Shown one piece after another: positions 46,583 to 59,258 of a stretch of 64,000 nucleotides of DNA. The stretch spans positions 1,860,001 through 1,924,000 of the forward strand of contig SAXG01000003.1 in the NCBI GenBank assembly GCA_012932865.1. Reading direction: 5' to 3'. A model generated the notes under the pieces. That model was not told the DNA's origin. It did no database searches and worked only from the letters and a program-made list of their open reading frames with translations. The position numbers and the translations under genes are program-made. Source of the stretch: Amylostereum areolatum. Its lineage: Eukaryota > Basidiomycota > Agaricomycetes > Russulales > Stereaceae. Numbering within the stretch: the stretch's first letter is position 1; each line of letters starts with the position of its first letter.

Positions 46583-48319
46583 TTGTTGCTCCCGCTCGGG
46601 ACATTGTGCACCGCGATCATGTTCGCAGCCGCCATGGCGTTGGGAGCGGTCGGCACGACCGGAGTCGCGATCCAGATGCCGAAGCCGCAACGGCCTCCGG
46701 CGGGCCAAGACGGCGAGCAGGACAAACAGAATCTCAAGCCTCCTGCCTCAGCACCACCACCACCATCGTCCGCCTCCGCCCCCCACGAAAAACGCGCGTC
46801 CTCCTCCTCGACGGCGAGAGGCAAACCCGCACCTGCGGTGAAATCGGGAAAGACGTCCGGCTCGGCTCCGCGCACTAGCAGCACCAAACCGCCCGTCGTC
46901 GACGAAGACTTGGAAGGATCGTATTCGTACTCGGAGACGGACACGGACTCGTACAGCGAGGAAGACGAAAAAGAAGAAGACGAAGAGATCGCGCAAGTGA
47001 AGATGGAGGACTTTCCGCCTTTGAAGAACGATCTGCTGTTGAGGGCAGCGAGAGGTCGCGATCTCCCGTCTTTTTTCCATGCATGCTCGCGGGGCTGACG
47101 GGGTATGAGCAGGAGAAGAAACCGAGCGTGCGCCGGTGTGGGTGATGCGCCAGGCGGGCCGCTACCTCCCAGGTATGTTCTCCTCGTCCCTTCCAGCCCG
47201 ACATCCACCAGAGCTTGAACGCACACCTCCCCCAGAATTCCGCGAAGTCCGCGCCGAACACGAGTTCTTCGAGATCTGCCGCACGCCCCCGCTCGCGACC
47301 CAGATCACGCTCCAGCCCGTGCAGCGGTACACCGGCCTGCTCGACGCCGCGATCATCTTCAGCGACATCCTCGTCGTCCCGCAGGCGATGGGCATGGAGG
47401 TCCTCATGAACCCCGCCCCGTCCTTCCCCGCCCCGCTCGACACCCCTGCGGACATCGCCCGCCTGCGCAAGACCGTCGACGTCGACGTCGAGCTCGGCTA
47501 CGTCTTCAAAGCGCTCACGCGCACCCGGCGCGAGCTCAAGGGCGAGGTGCCCCTCATCGGGTTCAGCGGCGCGCCCTGGACGCTCTTCGCGTACATGGTC
47601 GAGGGCGGCGGGAGCAAGACGTTCCAAAAGGCGAAGACGTGGCTATTCAAGTACCCGAAGGAGAGCCAGGCGCTCCTCATGCGCATCGCGGACGTGTGCG
47701 TGGACTACCTCGTCGGGCAGGTCAAAGCCGGCGCGCAGGTAAGCCTCTCCTTTTTTTTGGTTCCCCTTCCCATCCCATACCCACAACCCCCTCGCTCGTT
47801 TTCTCACCCGCCCAAACGCAATCCCAGCTCCTGCAGATATTCGACTCCTGGGCCGGCGAGCTCTCCCCCGCGGACTTCGCGACGTTCTCCCTGCCCTCCC
47901 TCGCGCACATCGCCGCCGGCGTCCGCGCGCGCCTCGCCCAAGCGGCCATCCCCGCGCCCCCGATGACGCTCTTCGCCAAGGGCGCGAACGCGCCCGCGTC
48001 GCTCGCCGCGTGCGCGCGTGCGGGCTACGACGTGCTCGGGCTCGACTGGGGCATCGACCCCGCGGCCGCGCGCCGCGTCGTCGGCGAGGTCGTCGCGCTC
48101 CAGGGCAACCTCGATCCGGGCGTGCTCTACGGCGGACGGGAGGCGATCGAGCGCGAGGTGAAGAAGATGTGCGCGGCGTTCCGCGGGCGCGAGGGCGCGC
48201 CGCCCAAGGGGTGGATTGCGAACCTGGGCCACGGGATCACGCCCGGGGTCGACCCCGAGGACCTCAAGTTTTTCTTCGAGTGCGTGCACAAGTATTCGAG
48301 CACGGAGGCGCGGACGTGA
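46583..48319 (+). CDS. hem12: uroporphyrinogen decarboxylase with N-terminal extension
   Basis: Converts uroporphyrinogen III to coproporphyrinogen III in haem synthesis; normally cytosolic. Four exons (46583-47054, 47113-47172, 47236-47738, 47828-48319) give 508 aa. The conserved enzyme begins at Met 47003 ([18 protein letters not shown]) and is 368 aa, the usual size. Signatures: [14 protein letters not shown] (active-site Arg loop), [15 protein letters not shown] (catalytic Asp), [45 protein letters not shown]. Upstream, 140 codons stay open in frame: a hydrophobic stretch ([22 protein letters not shown]), then a Pro/Ser and acidic Ser/Asp/Glu region. Starting at 46583 includes this extension; if it is not translated the gene starts at 47003. 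Confidence 0.9.
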
Positions 48320-49027
48320 GCTTAAACGAAGGAGAAGAGCAAAGACAGGGGCGACAAGGGAGAAGGGGCTTCTTGTCTTCAGGCTGTGTTATGTATCGTA
48401 GAAACAAAACAAAAAGGGGACTCCGTCTGTCGTTGTAGGTTTTCGAATGAATGTATCGGTGACCGTGCTTTCTTGGTTCTCTGTCGTCGTGCGGGCGTAA
48501 AGCGGGATGCATGCGATTGCGTTCGAAGCGAGGAAGGGATATATGTATGTATACAGAGCGGGGCTTGGGTGGGCCGAAACTAGGGACGACTTGTGGATAA
48601 GTTTAAGTACCGACGAGTAAGAGAACTAATAGAGAGATGAGGGGAAGGAGAATATGGGAGAGCCAGAAGGTGGAACGTGGAAGGAAAGACGGTCGCCCGG
48701 CGAGCCGCGCGGGTAACCGCAATAACTATACACCAGAAACAACCAAGAGCGTGGAGAGACGTGTGGGTGGATGCGATGCGTGCCAATGCGTGCAAATGAT
48801 ATGCAAGATGGATCGTGGATGGAGATGGAGATGGACGGGGTGGGGAGCGATGGTCGTGTGGTGGGCTTGGTAGTAGAGAAAAATGGAGGAGACAGATAAC
48901 ATATATCAACGACAAACGGAACAGAGCGCTATATCAGAGGAGATGAAAGCTGCGAGCGAGCCAGTTGACGGAAGGATGAAGGGACGAGTCAAGGTGGGGG
49001 TGAAGTACGACGAGAGCGAAACAAACG
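48320..49027. other. intergenic region between convergent genes
   Basis: 3' flanks of uroporphyrinogen decarboxylase (plus) and CDC14 (minus). 48770-48840 is a run of GGATGG/ATGGAGATGG-like reiterations. No gene. Confidence 0.4.
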
Positions 49028-51294
49028 TCAAACAATAACGTCCGCGGCGCTGAAGCTGCTCCGTCGCTTGCGCGCGCTCCTCAGGCCAGGGCGCTCACTC
49101 TTCGTGCCCGGCTTAACTACCGCGTTCGCGTTGGTCTTGACCCACTCGTTTGTAACCGCCGTCGCCTGTGTCGGCTTCAGCGTTGTGCCCGCCTTGACGT
49201 CGCTCATCGACATCGTGTTTTGATGTCCCCGCTTGAGCGGTACGAGCGTCGGAAGACGCGAAGGCGTCGGCGAGGGCGGCCGTTGCGTGCGGCGCAAGGG
49301 TTGCGTTGGCTGGACGGGACCGGCGGCGAACTTGAGAGCGGCTGCTGCTGCCGCGGTGGCGGCCGTTGTTCGTGCGGTCGTACCGTGCGCGAGCCGCGGG
49401 ATCTTGTTAGGTGCGTTCGCCTTGTTCGACACCGAGGGAATCGCGGTGCCAGGCTTGCGCGTCGTGGGGAGGTTGGCGGCGGCCGACCGTGTAACGCGCG
49501 TGGGGCGTTGCTCGGACGCGGTGACGCCGCGGGCCTTGATCGGTGAGCGGGGTTTGCGGGCGGGCGGGGCCATGCCGAGCGCAGGCAAGACGTCGTCCTC
49601 GTCGCCCTCGTCGGAAGAATCGGACGCGTGGCGTTTCGCGTTGGGCGTCTTGCGCGGTTGGCCGGGTGGGGCGACTGACCTGGCTTTCGCGGCGGCGGCG
49701 GCGACGTGCTTGCTGGGCGTGACGGGCGGTATTCGGGGAGGCGTCGAGGGGATGACCACCGTTTGGGTGGACTCGACCTCCATCGGTACACGTTCTTCGT
49801 CGACGTCGGCGGGTGGTGTGACGGGGGCCACGACGGTGGTGATCGCGACCGCGCTGTCCGGTTGCGTCCTCCGCATCTCGTCGACGGCGGCCCACTTGGC
49901 CCATTCAAGCTGTTTACAGTACATGAACTGTTGCTGGGGACCCACAACGCAGCCGGGACGTGCTATGCGCATGAACGCGATGGCTTCGCTGGACGTAAAA
50001 CCGTACTTCCATACGAGATATGCGCCGATGAGCGTCCCCGTGCGGCCGAGGCCCGCTTTGCACTGGAACAATAAGTTAGGGCGAACACGAGATGAAGAAG
50101 GTAAGACGCAAGCGTCGAGGCACTCACGTGTACGGCGACGACGCCCCCTGCAGAGATGATTTCGTCGGAAACGTCGATAAAACGACGAACGATCTCGTCC
50201 GTAGGGTTCGTCCCGTCGTCGAAGTAGAGTTCAAGATGGCTGATGCCGCGATCAAGGAATGTGTTTCGGTCGTAGAGCTCGTTGTTGAGGCGGACGACGA
50301 GCTTCACATTACGTTGCTCGAAGTATTCAAGACAGTTCTGAAAGGGCGTGGGAAGTTTGCGCTGGAGGGCGAGGGTCTTCGCGGGGCTCGGGCGCGTGGG
50401 GGACTCGTGTACGGCGCCTGTGTTGGCGAATTGCATTTCTTTTTGGGTTTTGAGCCACGCGGAATCCACCGGGGATGCAAAGGCGATGAAATTGGGTGTT
50501 ATCCAGTTCCAGTCGCCATTTTCCACCTTTTCGTAGTACTCGTACTCGTCGACGTTGAATTCGCTGAGGTCGCAAAGGCCGTTCTGGATGGCTTTGTAGA
50601 TGCCCCAGAGGCAATCTTGGATACTGAGGTTGAAGTCCGAGCGGCCGCGGCCTGCGTCGCGGAAAGGCTTGAATTCGAGCTCGGCAATGGGTTGGAAGGC
50701 GTCCCAGGGTGCGCGTTGTTGCACTATGAGCTAAGTGGATGGGGAAGAAGATTAGGTCAGGAAGATGAAAGCAGAGAAGATACCACGCACAACAAAAAGG
50801 GCCATGAGGAGAGCAGCGTTAGCTTTTGTGTGGGCGTTATCTGATGCGTAGAGGACGAGGCGGTAAGGGGAGAGTTCCTCGTCCTGAGGAGCCACCGTAC
50901 GGATGAGCACGAATGAAGACGCAAAGAGTCTGAAGACGTACGACAAGCAGCTGGTGGATATAAAGGCAGGCTTTGTAAACCATCGCAAGGTTGAGGGGTC
51001 CCCAATCTTGGAAAAAAGAGGTGTAGACGAGTTGGTCGTCTACAGTGAAGTAGTAGTATTTCGCGTCGTCATCGGAGGTAAGAGAGGGACCAGCTCTGGA
51101 GGTGCCGCGAATGCGGGGGCGGGCGGTATCTTTGGGGAGATTATTGAGTACAGACTGCTTGGGCGCAGGGTGGGGGAACGTGGTGAAGTAGAGCCTGAGG
51201 TGCGCGTGCGATGAGCACAACGAGGCCCGCGAGATGAGGAAGAGATTACGTACCGTTCGCCAAAGTGGCAGAGGGGCTCGCAGGTGAGAGGCAT
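49028..51294 (-). CDS. cdc14: CDC14-type dual-specificity phosphatase
   Basis: Phosphatase that reverses Cdk phosphorylation at mitotic exit; nucleus, spindle and septum. Five exons (51294-51254, 51194-50942, 50883-50791, 50730-50128, 50062-49028) give 674 aa. The N-terminal CDC14 domain reads HFGER|LYFTTF, YYYFTVDDQLVYTSFFQDWGP, LNLAMVYKACLYI, RAPWDAFQPIAELEFKPFRDAG and SIQDCLWGIYKAIQNGLCD. The catalytic loop is HCKAGLGRTGT (Cys nucleophile, Arg), with the codons for HC and K split by an intron at 50063-50127. IARPGCVVGPQQQF follows. The last 300 residues are disordered and basic with Ser/Thr-Pro sites, as expected for regulated localisation. All junctions are GT-AG and the total is an exact multiple of three. 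Confidence 0.93.
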
Positions 51295-51847
51295 CGTGGT
51301 CGCTGTCGAGAACAGCGACGGGGACGATGAAAGGGAGACGGAGGAGGACTGGATGGACGGCGGAGGTGAAGAGCGAGAAGCGAACCACGAACGGCGCGGA
51401 ACACACGAGGCAGCGTCACGTGACCACGTCTTCCCCTTTCCCCCATCCTCGCTAAGTACTTATCCACATATCAACTTGATCAGGAGTCACTCAGCCTTCG
51501 TATATTTCATTATCCTTAGATCGCGCTCGTCTTTCTCCACATTCAACAAACCCGATGGTTGATCTACTTTTTGCATCCGTCCGATCGAGATAACACCGCT
51601 AAGTATACTTACCCTTCCCCTGCGTCATCCCGCCGGAGATCCAAGTCCTTCTTTCTTTGCTTCCCCAAACTTGGCTATGTCCTTGACTCGTCATGGGGGC
51701 TGCCCTCCCACGAGCTGATTCGGCTCTGCCTAGCGTAGATATGCTATGATCCTATCACACGGACGAGCAAACTTTGCAAGTCGGTCCGATCTTCAAGCTT
51801 CAAGAGCCACAGTTTGAATGGGGACGCTGGGGAGGTTCGGTGCCGGG
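51295..51847. other. intergenic region
   Basis: Upstream of CDC14 and downstream of TTI2-like copy 2. Nothing distinctive seen. Confidence 0.35.
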
Positions 51848-53542
51848 CTACACGCTCCCCACCAAACTTTCGAACATGTCCGGGTCCAAAGTGAGCAGTT
51901 GATCGAATTCCTGTTTTCCCGTCGTGAGCATATTTCATGAACGTTCTGTCGAGTAACACATACATCGCGAACGCCAGGAGCGAGGTGAGCCAACTCGACG
52001 CACACCTCTCTTAGGTCACATTTCAGCATTCTGGTCTCTGTCAAACAGGAGGGCTCTGAAGGCGTCATCATTTGGTATACACTCAATGCCCACCTTCGTC
52101 TGTCTTTCCAGAGTCGACGGCCCCAACCCAACACTTCGCAACCGCCTCCAAAACCGGATCCTTCCACCGATACATCCGCACCGAGCATGTCTGCATAACA
52201 CACTTGAGCGCTGCCAGAGACGCGCGCTCAATCGAAAGGGAAGACGGAATGCCAAGATTGCCATGCAGTGGGTGCGTGAGCTGAGGGATTAGGGCCTTCC
52301 AACGTTCGCAATGCCGTCAGTCGGCCGTACGCTCAAATGCGGACAGTGGACACACCTTGAGGTATCGGACAGCACCTACCCCCAGCGCCTCGACGAACAT
52401 AGGCAGAATATCCAGGCTCGCCTCAATGGTGTCCGCGTCCTGTCCGGCGTATATCCACACGCTTCCGATAATCCCCTCTCCCAGTAATCCACACAGTTGC
52501 GTGAATCGCTTTTCGGAACCCTCTTCCGTCGTCTTTCGAACCAGCTCGATTGCCGCGGGGGACACCGCACGCAAAAGCGCGGGCGTGAAAGGGTTGTGCA
52601 GAAACACGAACGCCTGTTTGAACGACTGCTCCCGTGCATTCAGCATCTGGAAGCCAAAAAAACACAACATAAGCACGATGGAGCACGCACATCGAACAAC
52701 AGGTCGGTGATCCCCGTCCGCCGCAAAAGGTCTTTCGGCGCGTTTACAATGACCGTGCGTGCGACGCGTATTCCAGTCAGCTTGTACCTTCCCTCGTAAT
52801 CGTCCAGGAGCGTCATCATCGGGGGGACAATCAGATACCACACGCGCTCGTACGCCTCCGCCTACTTGTCTCGATCCATCCGTCAGACTACTGTGGTATC
52901 GCAGGCGAAAAACGTGGAAGAAAGGCGCACCTCTACATGTTCGACACACCACGCGAGCACTTCTCCGATCCCCGGATGCGTCTTCCACACCTGGCCGTCA
53001 TATGTATCGTGTACTGCCATCGGCCCGCCAGCATCGCGCGCGAGCTTGCGTCCGGTGTGCGCGTGTACCGATGGGTGTGGGCTGGCGGCGAAGACGGGTT
53101 TGATCATCTGGGCGAGAAGTATTTCTAGAAGTGCGATGTCGACCTCGTCGTCGAGGTGCAATATCAATTCTGAAGTTGCAACGTGAATAAGAGCATGGGA
53201 TACAGCGAGCGTGGATGGGAGCACACCAGAGGATAGTTTCGTCATGTCCTTGTCCGACCAGTCCCCCTCCACGCGGAAAGGAACGACAGCGTGAACCGTG
53301 CGCGCGCGATCTTCCTGAGACAAGTCAAGGTGTTTCTTCTTGAGGAGTGTACGAAGATCATCGAGGGCGGTGAGAGCCAGAGATTTCCACCGGGCGAGGT
53401 TGTGCAGCGTCGCGTCGTCGCGATCATCTAGGACCTCCAGGCGTCCGTATTCTGCGGGGATCTTGAGGCTGTCGAGAAGATCGTCGAGGGAATGTGGTGG
53501 GGATTCGTCGTCGCTAGTGATCTCTTCTATCAAAACTGCCAT
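51848..53542 (-). CDS. tti2: TELO2-interacting protein 2 (TTI2)-like, copy 2
   Basis: Second, inverted copy of the gene at 25456-27158, with identical splice positions. Six exons: 53542-52931, 52861-52691, 52646-52356, 52295-52094, 52037-51964, 51910-51848 (470 aa). Exons 1-5 have the same lengths as copy 1 (612, 171, 291, 202, 74 nt); the last is 63 instead of 72. The first about 430 residues differ at only scattered positions. The C-terminus differs strongly (ELAHLAPGVRD then EFDQLLTLDPDMF here, ELARVVPAVFE then DYDELLALDKAMF in copy 1). No stop or frameshift is seen, so both copies could be translated. Function as for copy 1. Confidence 0.75.
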
Positions 53543-53560
53543 GACCCTACATATACCACT
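51848..53560. repeat. tti2: right unit of the inverted duplication
   Basis: Reverse complement of 25438-27158, with homology ending 18 bases upstream of the start codon. Copies face away from the 24.7 kb between them, which holds one F-box gene, NOT3, bL12m, DUF6534 protein, P450, uroporphyrinogen decarboxylase and CDC14. Confidence 0.85.
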
Positions 53561-54443
53561 AAGATGATGAGGAAAAGTATGCGCACGTCGCATTCATCGC
53601 GCGGCGTTACATACTTATGCGAGCTTACATACGTATGAAGTAATAAGTATGTGGTGCTTTCAAACTCTTCACATGGTTCATTCTTGTCCGAGAATGCCCT
53701 TCATAGGTTTCTTGAGGTTGATGCGGAAGGACTCCATTCGCTTCAACGAGAAAAATCGATCCCAACGTCATGCAGGCATCACAAAAAGTAGGACAAAGAA
53801 GGGAGATTGAGGCGCGGAATATGTAGTTCATCGCCGGGGTTCGTTCGTAAGCGTTCGGAGTACTTACCCAGCTGGGATCGCAGCCCGTCTGCGTGTTCAT
53901 ATGGTTGACCCGTGGTTGAGCTCCAATGATAAAGTCGGCTATGCGAGTAACATTGATATTGAGCCATTGGTGAATCGTACTGCAGGGTGGGAGACGGAGG
54001 GAGGTCCAAAATAAACGCGGGAAAGGTGTCTGCGTCGTGCGCGCGAGTGCGTACGACATGTATTTCCAGCCGGGAACAAGGAGCTAGACGAAATTGGCAT
54101 ACGTAAGATGGACAGTTGGTGGTAGATTGGCTGCTTACAATGCTAGGAAGTGCCAGACGCAAGTTCAAAAGCACGAGTGGGTTCGCAGGCGGCGTTGACC
54201 TGCTTCCTGGAAGAGTTCGAGTACATACGCCTTCGAGAGTGGAATACAAGAAGGTAATTGTGTGTTCGTATACAGTGCGTGGTACAGGACGATTGTATAA
54301 ACGCTGCTCATACAGAGAATGGATAGGAAAGCGAATGGTGAGAGCAATGATACAGTCCATCCTCGAGAAGGTGTGAGGTAGATGGATGGAGGCAGAAGCG
54401 CAAGAAAACAGTGTACAAATCACTGGTGGAAGGACGGATTCGA
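53561..54443. other. intergenic region
   Basis: Between TTI2-like copy 2 (upstream side) and the 3' end of eIF5B. A 214-codon minus frame at 53779-54423 shows no family features. Nothing else supported. Confidence 0.35.
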
Positions 54444-57400
54444 TTACTGAACGTTGAGACGCTGTGGGAGATAGTTCAAAAGGGATCGTGCGGAGGGATG
54501 AAAAAACATACAGGTTTGAGAGCCTTGATTAGAAGCCATTCGTCGTTTGAGACGTCCGCCTTGAACGATTCCTGCAGAGGAAGAAATGTAAGTCTCTACA
54601 GGAAAACAAAAACAAATGGGGGCGGGAGTAAAGATCCGAACCTTCAATACGTCGATGCTCTGCCTTGTGATACGGCTATAAATTTCATCTTTGTCGTCGA
54701 AGTGCCGGCCAAACATCTTCGCAGACTGATAGACCGCGTGCTCAATCTTGACAGCGACACCAGCACCCGCCTGCGCCTTCTTCACGATCTACGCAGGCAA
54801 AGCCATTAGAACAGAGTAGTCATGCATACACGGGGAAGAATATACCTCCATAGATCGATGGTTGATTTCCAAGGATGTACTGGAGACAATCGACACGTCA
54901 ACAAAACCTCAAGGAACCCAAAGAGCTACGCACATTTTGCCTAGTTCGTGGATTTCCTTCGCACCGGTTACGGGGTCAACCTTGACTACACAAAGCGGCG
55001 TGCCCACGCGCAACGTTCCATCGAGAATGTCCACGCCCAAGATGATGGGGTCGCGTTTACAGAAGCACGCGATTATCTTGAGACGACAAGGCCAAACAGC
55101 GATTGGCGCAGCGTCCCGCCTCTTTGCCTCAACGATTTCGGCGTTGTACGCGGTGAATGCGTCGAACAAGTGGTAGATGATATCGGCTGCAAGAGACAGT
55201 GAGCATGTCGATCCCCCTTGGACGAGAACAAGCGCTTACCTTTGAACAATCTGATTCCCATCTCCTCTGCCATCCTCTCTGCATCCCTGTCCACAGTGAC
55301 ATCAAAGCACAGGATACATGCGAGCTCCTTCGCCTTCTCCAACATTGTTCCCGCACGCATCACGTCCTTTTTATGTACTGGTCCAATGTTGATACCCGAC
55401 ACGGGGATCTTGCTGACCTTCAAGAAGTCGAGGAGTGCCTCCAGCGATCCGAGCGTACTTGCCTGCACGCAAACACCACGACCAGATTTATCGATTGAGT
55501 TAAGGAGCGACGTCAGGTCGGACATAACCTCTTCGCGCAGATCATCTTCGTCGTCGTCGGGCCCAACAACGAGCAGACGGGATCCGGCAATCGCTTTGTC
55601 CAAATCGGGAGCAACAAGCTTGACACCGAGAGCAGCCTTGACCTCTTTGTGGTGCACATAAGACGACTAGCAAAAAATTCAGGTCAATAATGTGGTCAGC
55701 AGGCGTTAGACGGAGCATACCTTAATTCGGAGCTCTCGAAGAGGCTGGGGTGTCAGGAGGGCTCGTATTTGTGTGACGATCGGTCCGTTCAGGCCGCAAA
55801 TGACTATCTTGTCGCCCTCACGCAAGACACCGTTTGACAAAATGACATCGATGGTTGTACCGAGGCCCTCGATGACCTTGACTTCTAGGACCGTGCATTC
55901 CAGTTCGGAAAGGTACATAAGCCGGTCTGACATGCGCTGTTGTGTGAGGTTGATCAACAGCATAATCATGTCTGGGACACCCTCTCCGGTGATTGCGGAT
56001 GTTGGAACCAAGGACACGTTGCGAGCGAAGTTCTTGTTCTCGTAGTACAGGACTGAATTGAGACCTTGTTCGGCGAAGGCCAATATGGTTTTCTGGACGC
56101 GATCCTCAAACTCCCGTTTAACTAAATTCGTCTGTTTCGCGAGAGATTCTCGGAAAGCACCGTCGGGAGTGGCAGTCCAACCATAGATACGATCAATCTA
56201 TGCAAGATGTGAACAGCTGAACAGAGATTCCGGACTTGATCACACCTTGTTTAACGCAACGATGAAAGGCGTCTTGCGGTCTCTTAATAACCGAAGAGAC
56301 TCCAGAGTCTGGGGCTCAAGACCGTGCTACACGTAAAACACAGCCTGAGGGACTTGACCTTCAATGTGGCATCAGACGGCTTACCATGATATCGACCACA
56401 AGAATAGCGATGTTACACAACGAGCTTCCACGACTGCGTAGATTTGTGAACGATTCGTGACCGGGAGTGTCGATAACCAGAAGACCGGGAACTTTGAACT
56501 CGTAGCTGCCGTCCTACAGAAAAAAATGAACGCTGCTTTTTGAGCCATCTTGCGTGGCATCCGCACCTTGTTGACGACTGCTGTCTTTGTCTTGATCGCT
56601 TCAACAGGGAAATATGTTGCACCGATCTGTTGCGTGATTCCACCTGCTTCGCCTTCTTGAACGTTGGTTTGGCGAATCTGCGTAGGTTTAACAGTGAGCA
56701 ACGCAAAAGCGACATTCGCCGCGCCACCGAACCTTGTCCAGAAGCTTTGTCTTTCCAGTATCGACGTGGCCCAAGATAACACAGATCGGACTGCGAAGGT
56801 CGTCTTTGCTTCGTGCAGCCAAAGCTTCCTCGTGCGCCTTAGCTCGTCTTGCGGCGGCGGCGGCCTTACGTTCTGCAGCAAGTTGTTCTGCCTTTGTAAG
56901 GCCCTCATCGGAAGAGTCTGAGTCCGAATCGTTTGACGAGTCGTCGTCGGAGGAATCGTCGGAGCCATCCGACTCTGAGTCGGACTCCTCTGATGACGAT
57001 TCCCCTGGTGAGGCAGCCTTGCCATTGGCAGTCTTGGCCGGAGGAGCAGATTTTGGTTGAACAGGTTTCGCAGGAGTCGCGGCCTGAGCAGGTTGCGTTT
57101 TCGCCGGCGGTGTTGTCTTTGTGGTAGGAGCGGCCTTGGTTGCTGCAGACGAACCTTTGGCTGCTAGGGATGAGCATGTAGTGACTGCGAACTCTGATTG
57201 AAGAACCTACCCTTTCCTGAGGCCGGGGCTTTCTCTTCCTCATCACTGGACGCATCCCACGAATCTTTGACATCGGCAGTTGCGGCCTTGGTCGATTCGT
57301 CGTCGCTCGAGGCGTCCCAGTCACTCTTGACATCATCTCCCGTTGGCTTCTCTTCCGCCGCAGGGGTTCTTCGCACAACATCGGGCTCGGGGGCGAGCTC

Positions 57401-58992
57401 TGCCGTTGGACCGGGCTCTGGAGTTTGAGGCGTTGAGTCGGTTGTCGGTGCGGGTGAGGCCCCTCGAGCAGCTTGTTGTCCTTTCTTGCGCGTACCATAG
57501 ATGGGGCGTTTAGGTGCAGAAGGACCGCCAGACTTTTCCTGTAAGCCCTCGATCTGAACGCCGGACGCAAGCAAAGCTTGTCTACGAAGCTCGGCCGCAC
57601 GCTGATCTTCCTTTTGCTTCTTGGTTAGCAAGCGACCCTCCTTCTTAGCTACTTCACGTTTAGCCTGTGCGAACGTTAGAATATGAAGTGTACGAGGGGA
57701 TATCACACTCGCCTTCTCCTTCTCCTTTTTCCTCTTCTTCTCCTCCTCCCTCCTCTGCTCCTCCTCCTCGAGCCTTCTCTCCTCCTCCTCTATCCGCTTT
57801 CTCTCCTCCTCTTCCAGTCGGCGTGCTTCCTCCTCTAAGCGCCTCTTCTCCTCCATCATAGCCTTGAGCGCACTGATACCAGCACCACCCTTCTTCTTTG
57901 TCGGTGCGGGCGCAGGCTCTTCCTCCTTCTTGGCCTTTTTCTTTTTCTTCTTCTTCTTGGCGTCGCCATCTCCAGCAGCCTCGCCGTCTTCGCCCTCCTC
58001 ATCCTCTTTTTCAGGGAGTGGGGCAGGGATGGACTCTGCAGTTTTGGTGGGTTCCGTCTCTACTGATGGATCCTGCCCTTTTTTCGCAACAGCTTGGGCC
58101 TTCTTCTTAGCCTACGACATCGCAGAAAAACAAACCTTTAACAATAAACGACGGATAGAAGCCAGCGGTCACGCACCTTTTCCTTCTCTTTCTTGAGCTT
58201 TTCCTTCTCCTTTTTCGAGAGGATTTTGTGTGAACTACCATCCGCGGCACCTCCGTCCTCGTCGTCTTCCGGGGATGCAGCAGGTTCCGTCTTCGTCGCT
58301 TCTGTCGCTTCAGAAGCTAGTGTATCATGAGTACCCTTTGGATAAAGATACGTTGCGCACTCACCAGGCGCGGCTTCCTCCTCCTCCTCCTTGTCCGCTT
58401 TTCCTTTTTTCTTTTTGTCCTTCTTGCCCTTCTTCTTCTCCTTGACGGGTCCCCACTCTTCGTCCGCGAGTTCGTCCGGTGTCATTTCGACACCTCCCTT
58501 CGGCGCTGATATATCACCCTTTGCTGCAGCGGCCTCCCCGTCAGAGCCCTGGCCAGGATCAGGACCATCCGCAAAGGAAACAGATGTCTCGTCATTGCCG
58601 CCCTTCTTGGCCTTCTTCTTCTCCTTCTTGTTCTTCTGAGAGGCTTTTAATGTAGACTAATGTGCCAAAATGCATGAGCGGGATGTCGATATGAATCGCG
58701 CATAAAGCACGCACCATGAGTCCACCAAAGTCCTCGTCATCGTCGGGAGGAGCCTCAACCGCGAGGGATGTAAAGGACGAAAATCCTCCCTTCACAGCAC
58801 TATCGCCATCAACTTCGTCACCAGCCGCAAATGACACTTCAAGGTTGTTCCCGGCCACTGATTCGCCAGCCTTTTCCCTGGAAGACCCACCGATGGAGAA
58901 TTGACCAGACCGACCAGGTGTGATTGACATGTTACTCACCAGAACTCATCGTCCTGCTTCTTCCCCTTCTTCCCCTTGTTCTTTGGGGCCAT
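54444..58992 (-). CDS. fun12: translation initiation factor eIF5B
   Basis: GTPase that joins the 60S subunit at the end of initiation; cytosolic. Starts [18 protein letters not shown] (exon 58992-58940). Early exons, 58877-58715, 58656-58365, 58316-58177 and from 58111, encode the long Lys/Glu-rich charged N-terminus with coiled-coil [12 protein letters not shown] and [16 protein letters not shown]. The GTPase has G1 GHVDTGKT (about 56748-56771), switch [14 protein letters not shown]3 DTPGHESF and G4 NKID, the last split by an intron. Domains II-IV follow ([97 protein letters not shown]). It ends [14 protein letters not shown] through an 18-nt last exon (54461-54444). One intron between KEKEK and AKREV appears to be GC-AG. 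Confidence 0.93.
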
Positions 58993-59258
58993 GGTCTATG
59001 ATTATTGTGCCGCGAGGTTACTCTGCTGCTCTGATGTGTCCTCAATGGGAAGCGAGACGATAGCAGCTGCGATGTGTGAGTCAAGGCAGGTCAAGATTTG
59101 GTCAGTTTGAGGAGAAATGCCGCGGGGGAAAGAGCCGGAGCCGGCCGCTCTCATGACGTCCGATTCGAAGCGCCAGTGCTTCAGCTTGACTTACACCATT
59201 TCCCGCGTATTCACGATCGCAGAAAGTTAAACATTTGAACGGACGCGCTACATAGCGT

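Noticed and set aside
49233..50159. 308-codon plus-strand open frame
   Set aside because: Lies antisense to the disordered C-terminal half of CDC14, which reads clearly on the other strand.
51848..53560. TTI2 copy 2 as a retrocopy or pseudogene
   Set aside because: All five introns are kept with GT-AG ends and the frame is open, so it is a DNA-level duplicate that could be expressed.
53779..54423. 214-codon minus-strand frame
   Set aside because: No recognisable motif; probably 3' flank of the neighbouring minus-strand genes.
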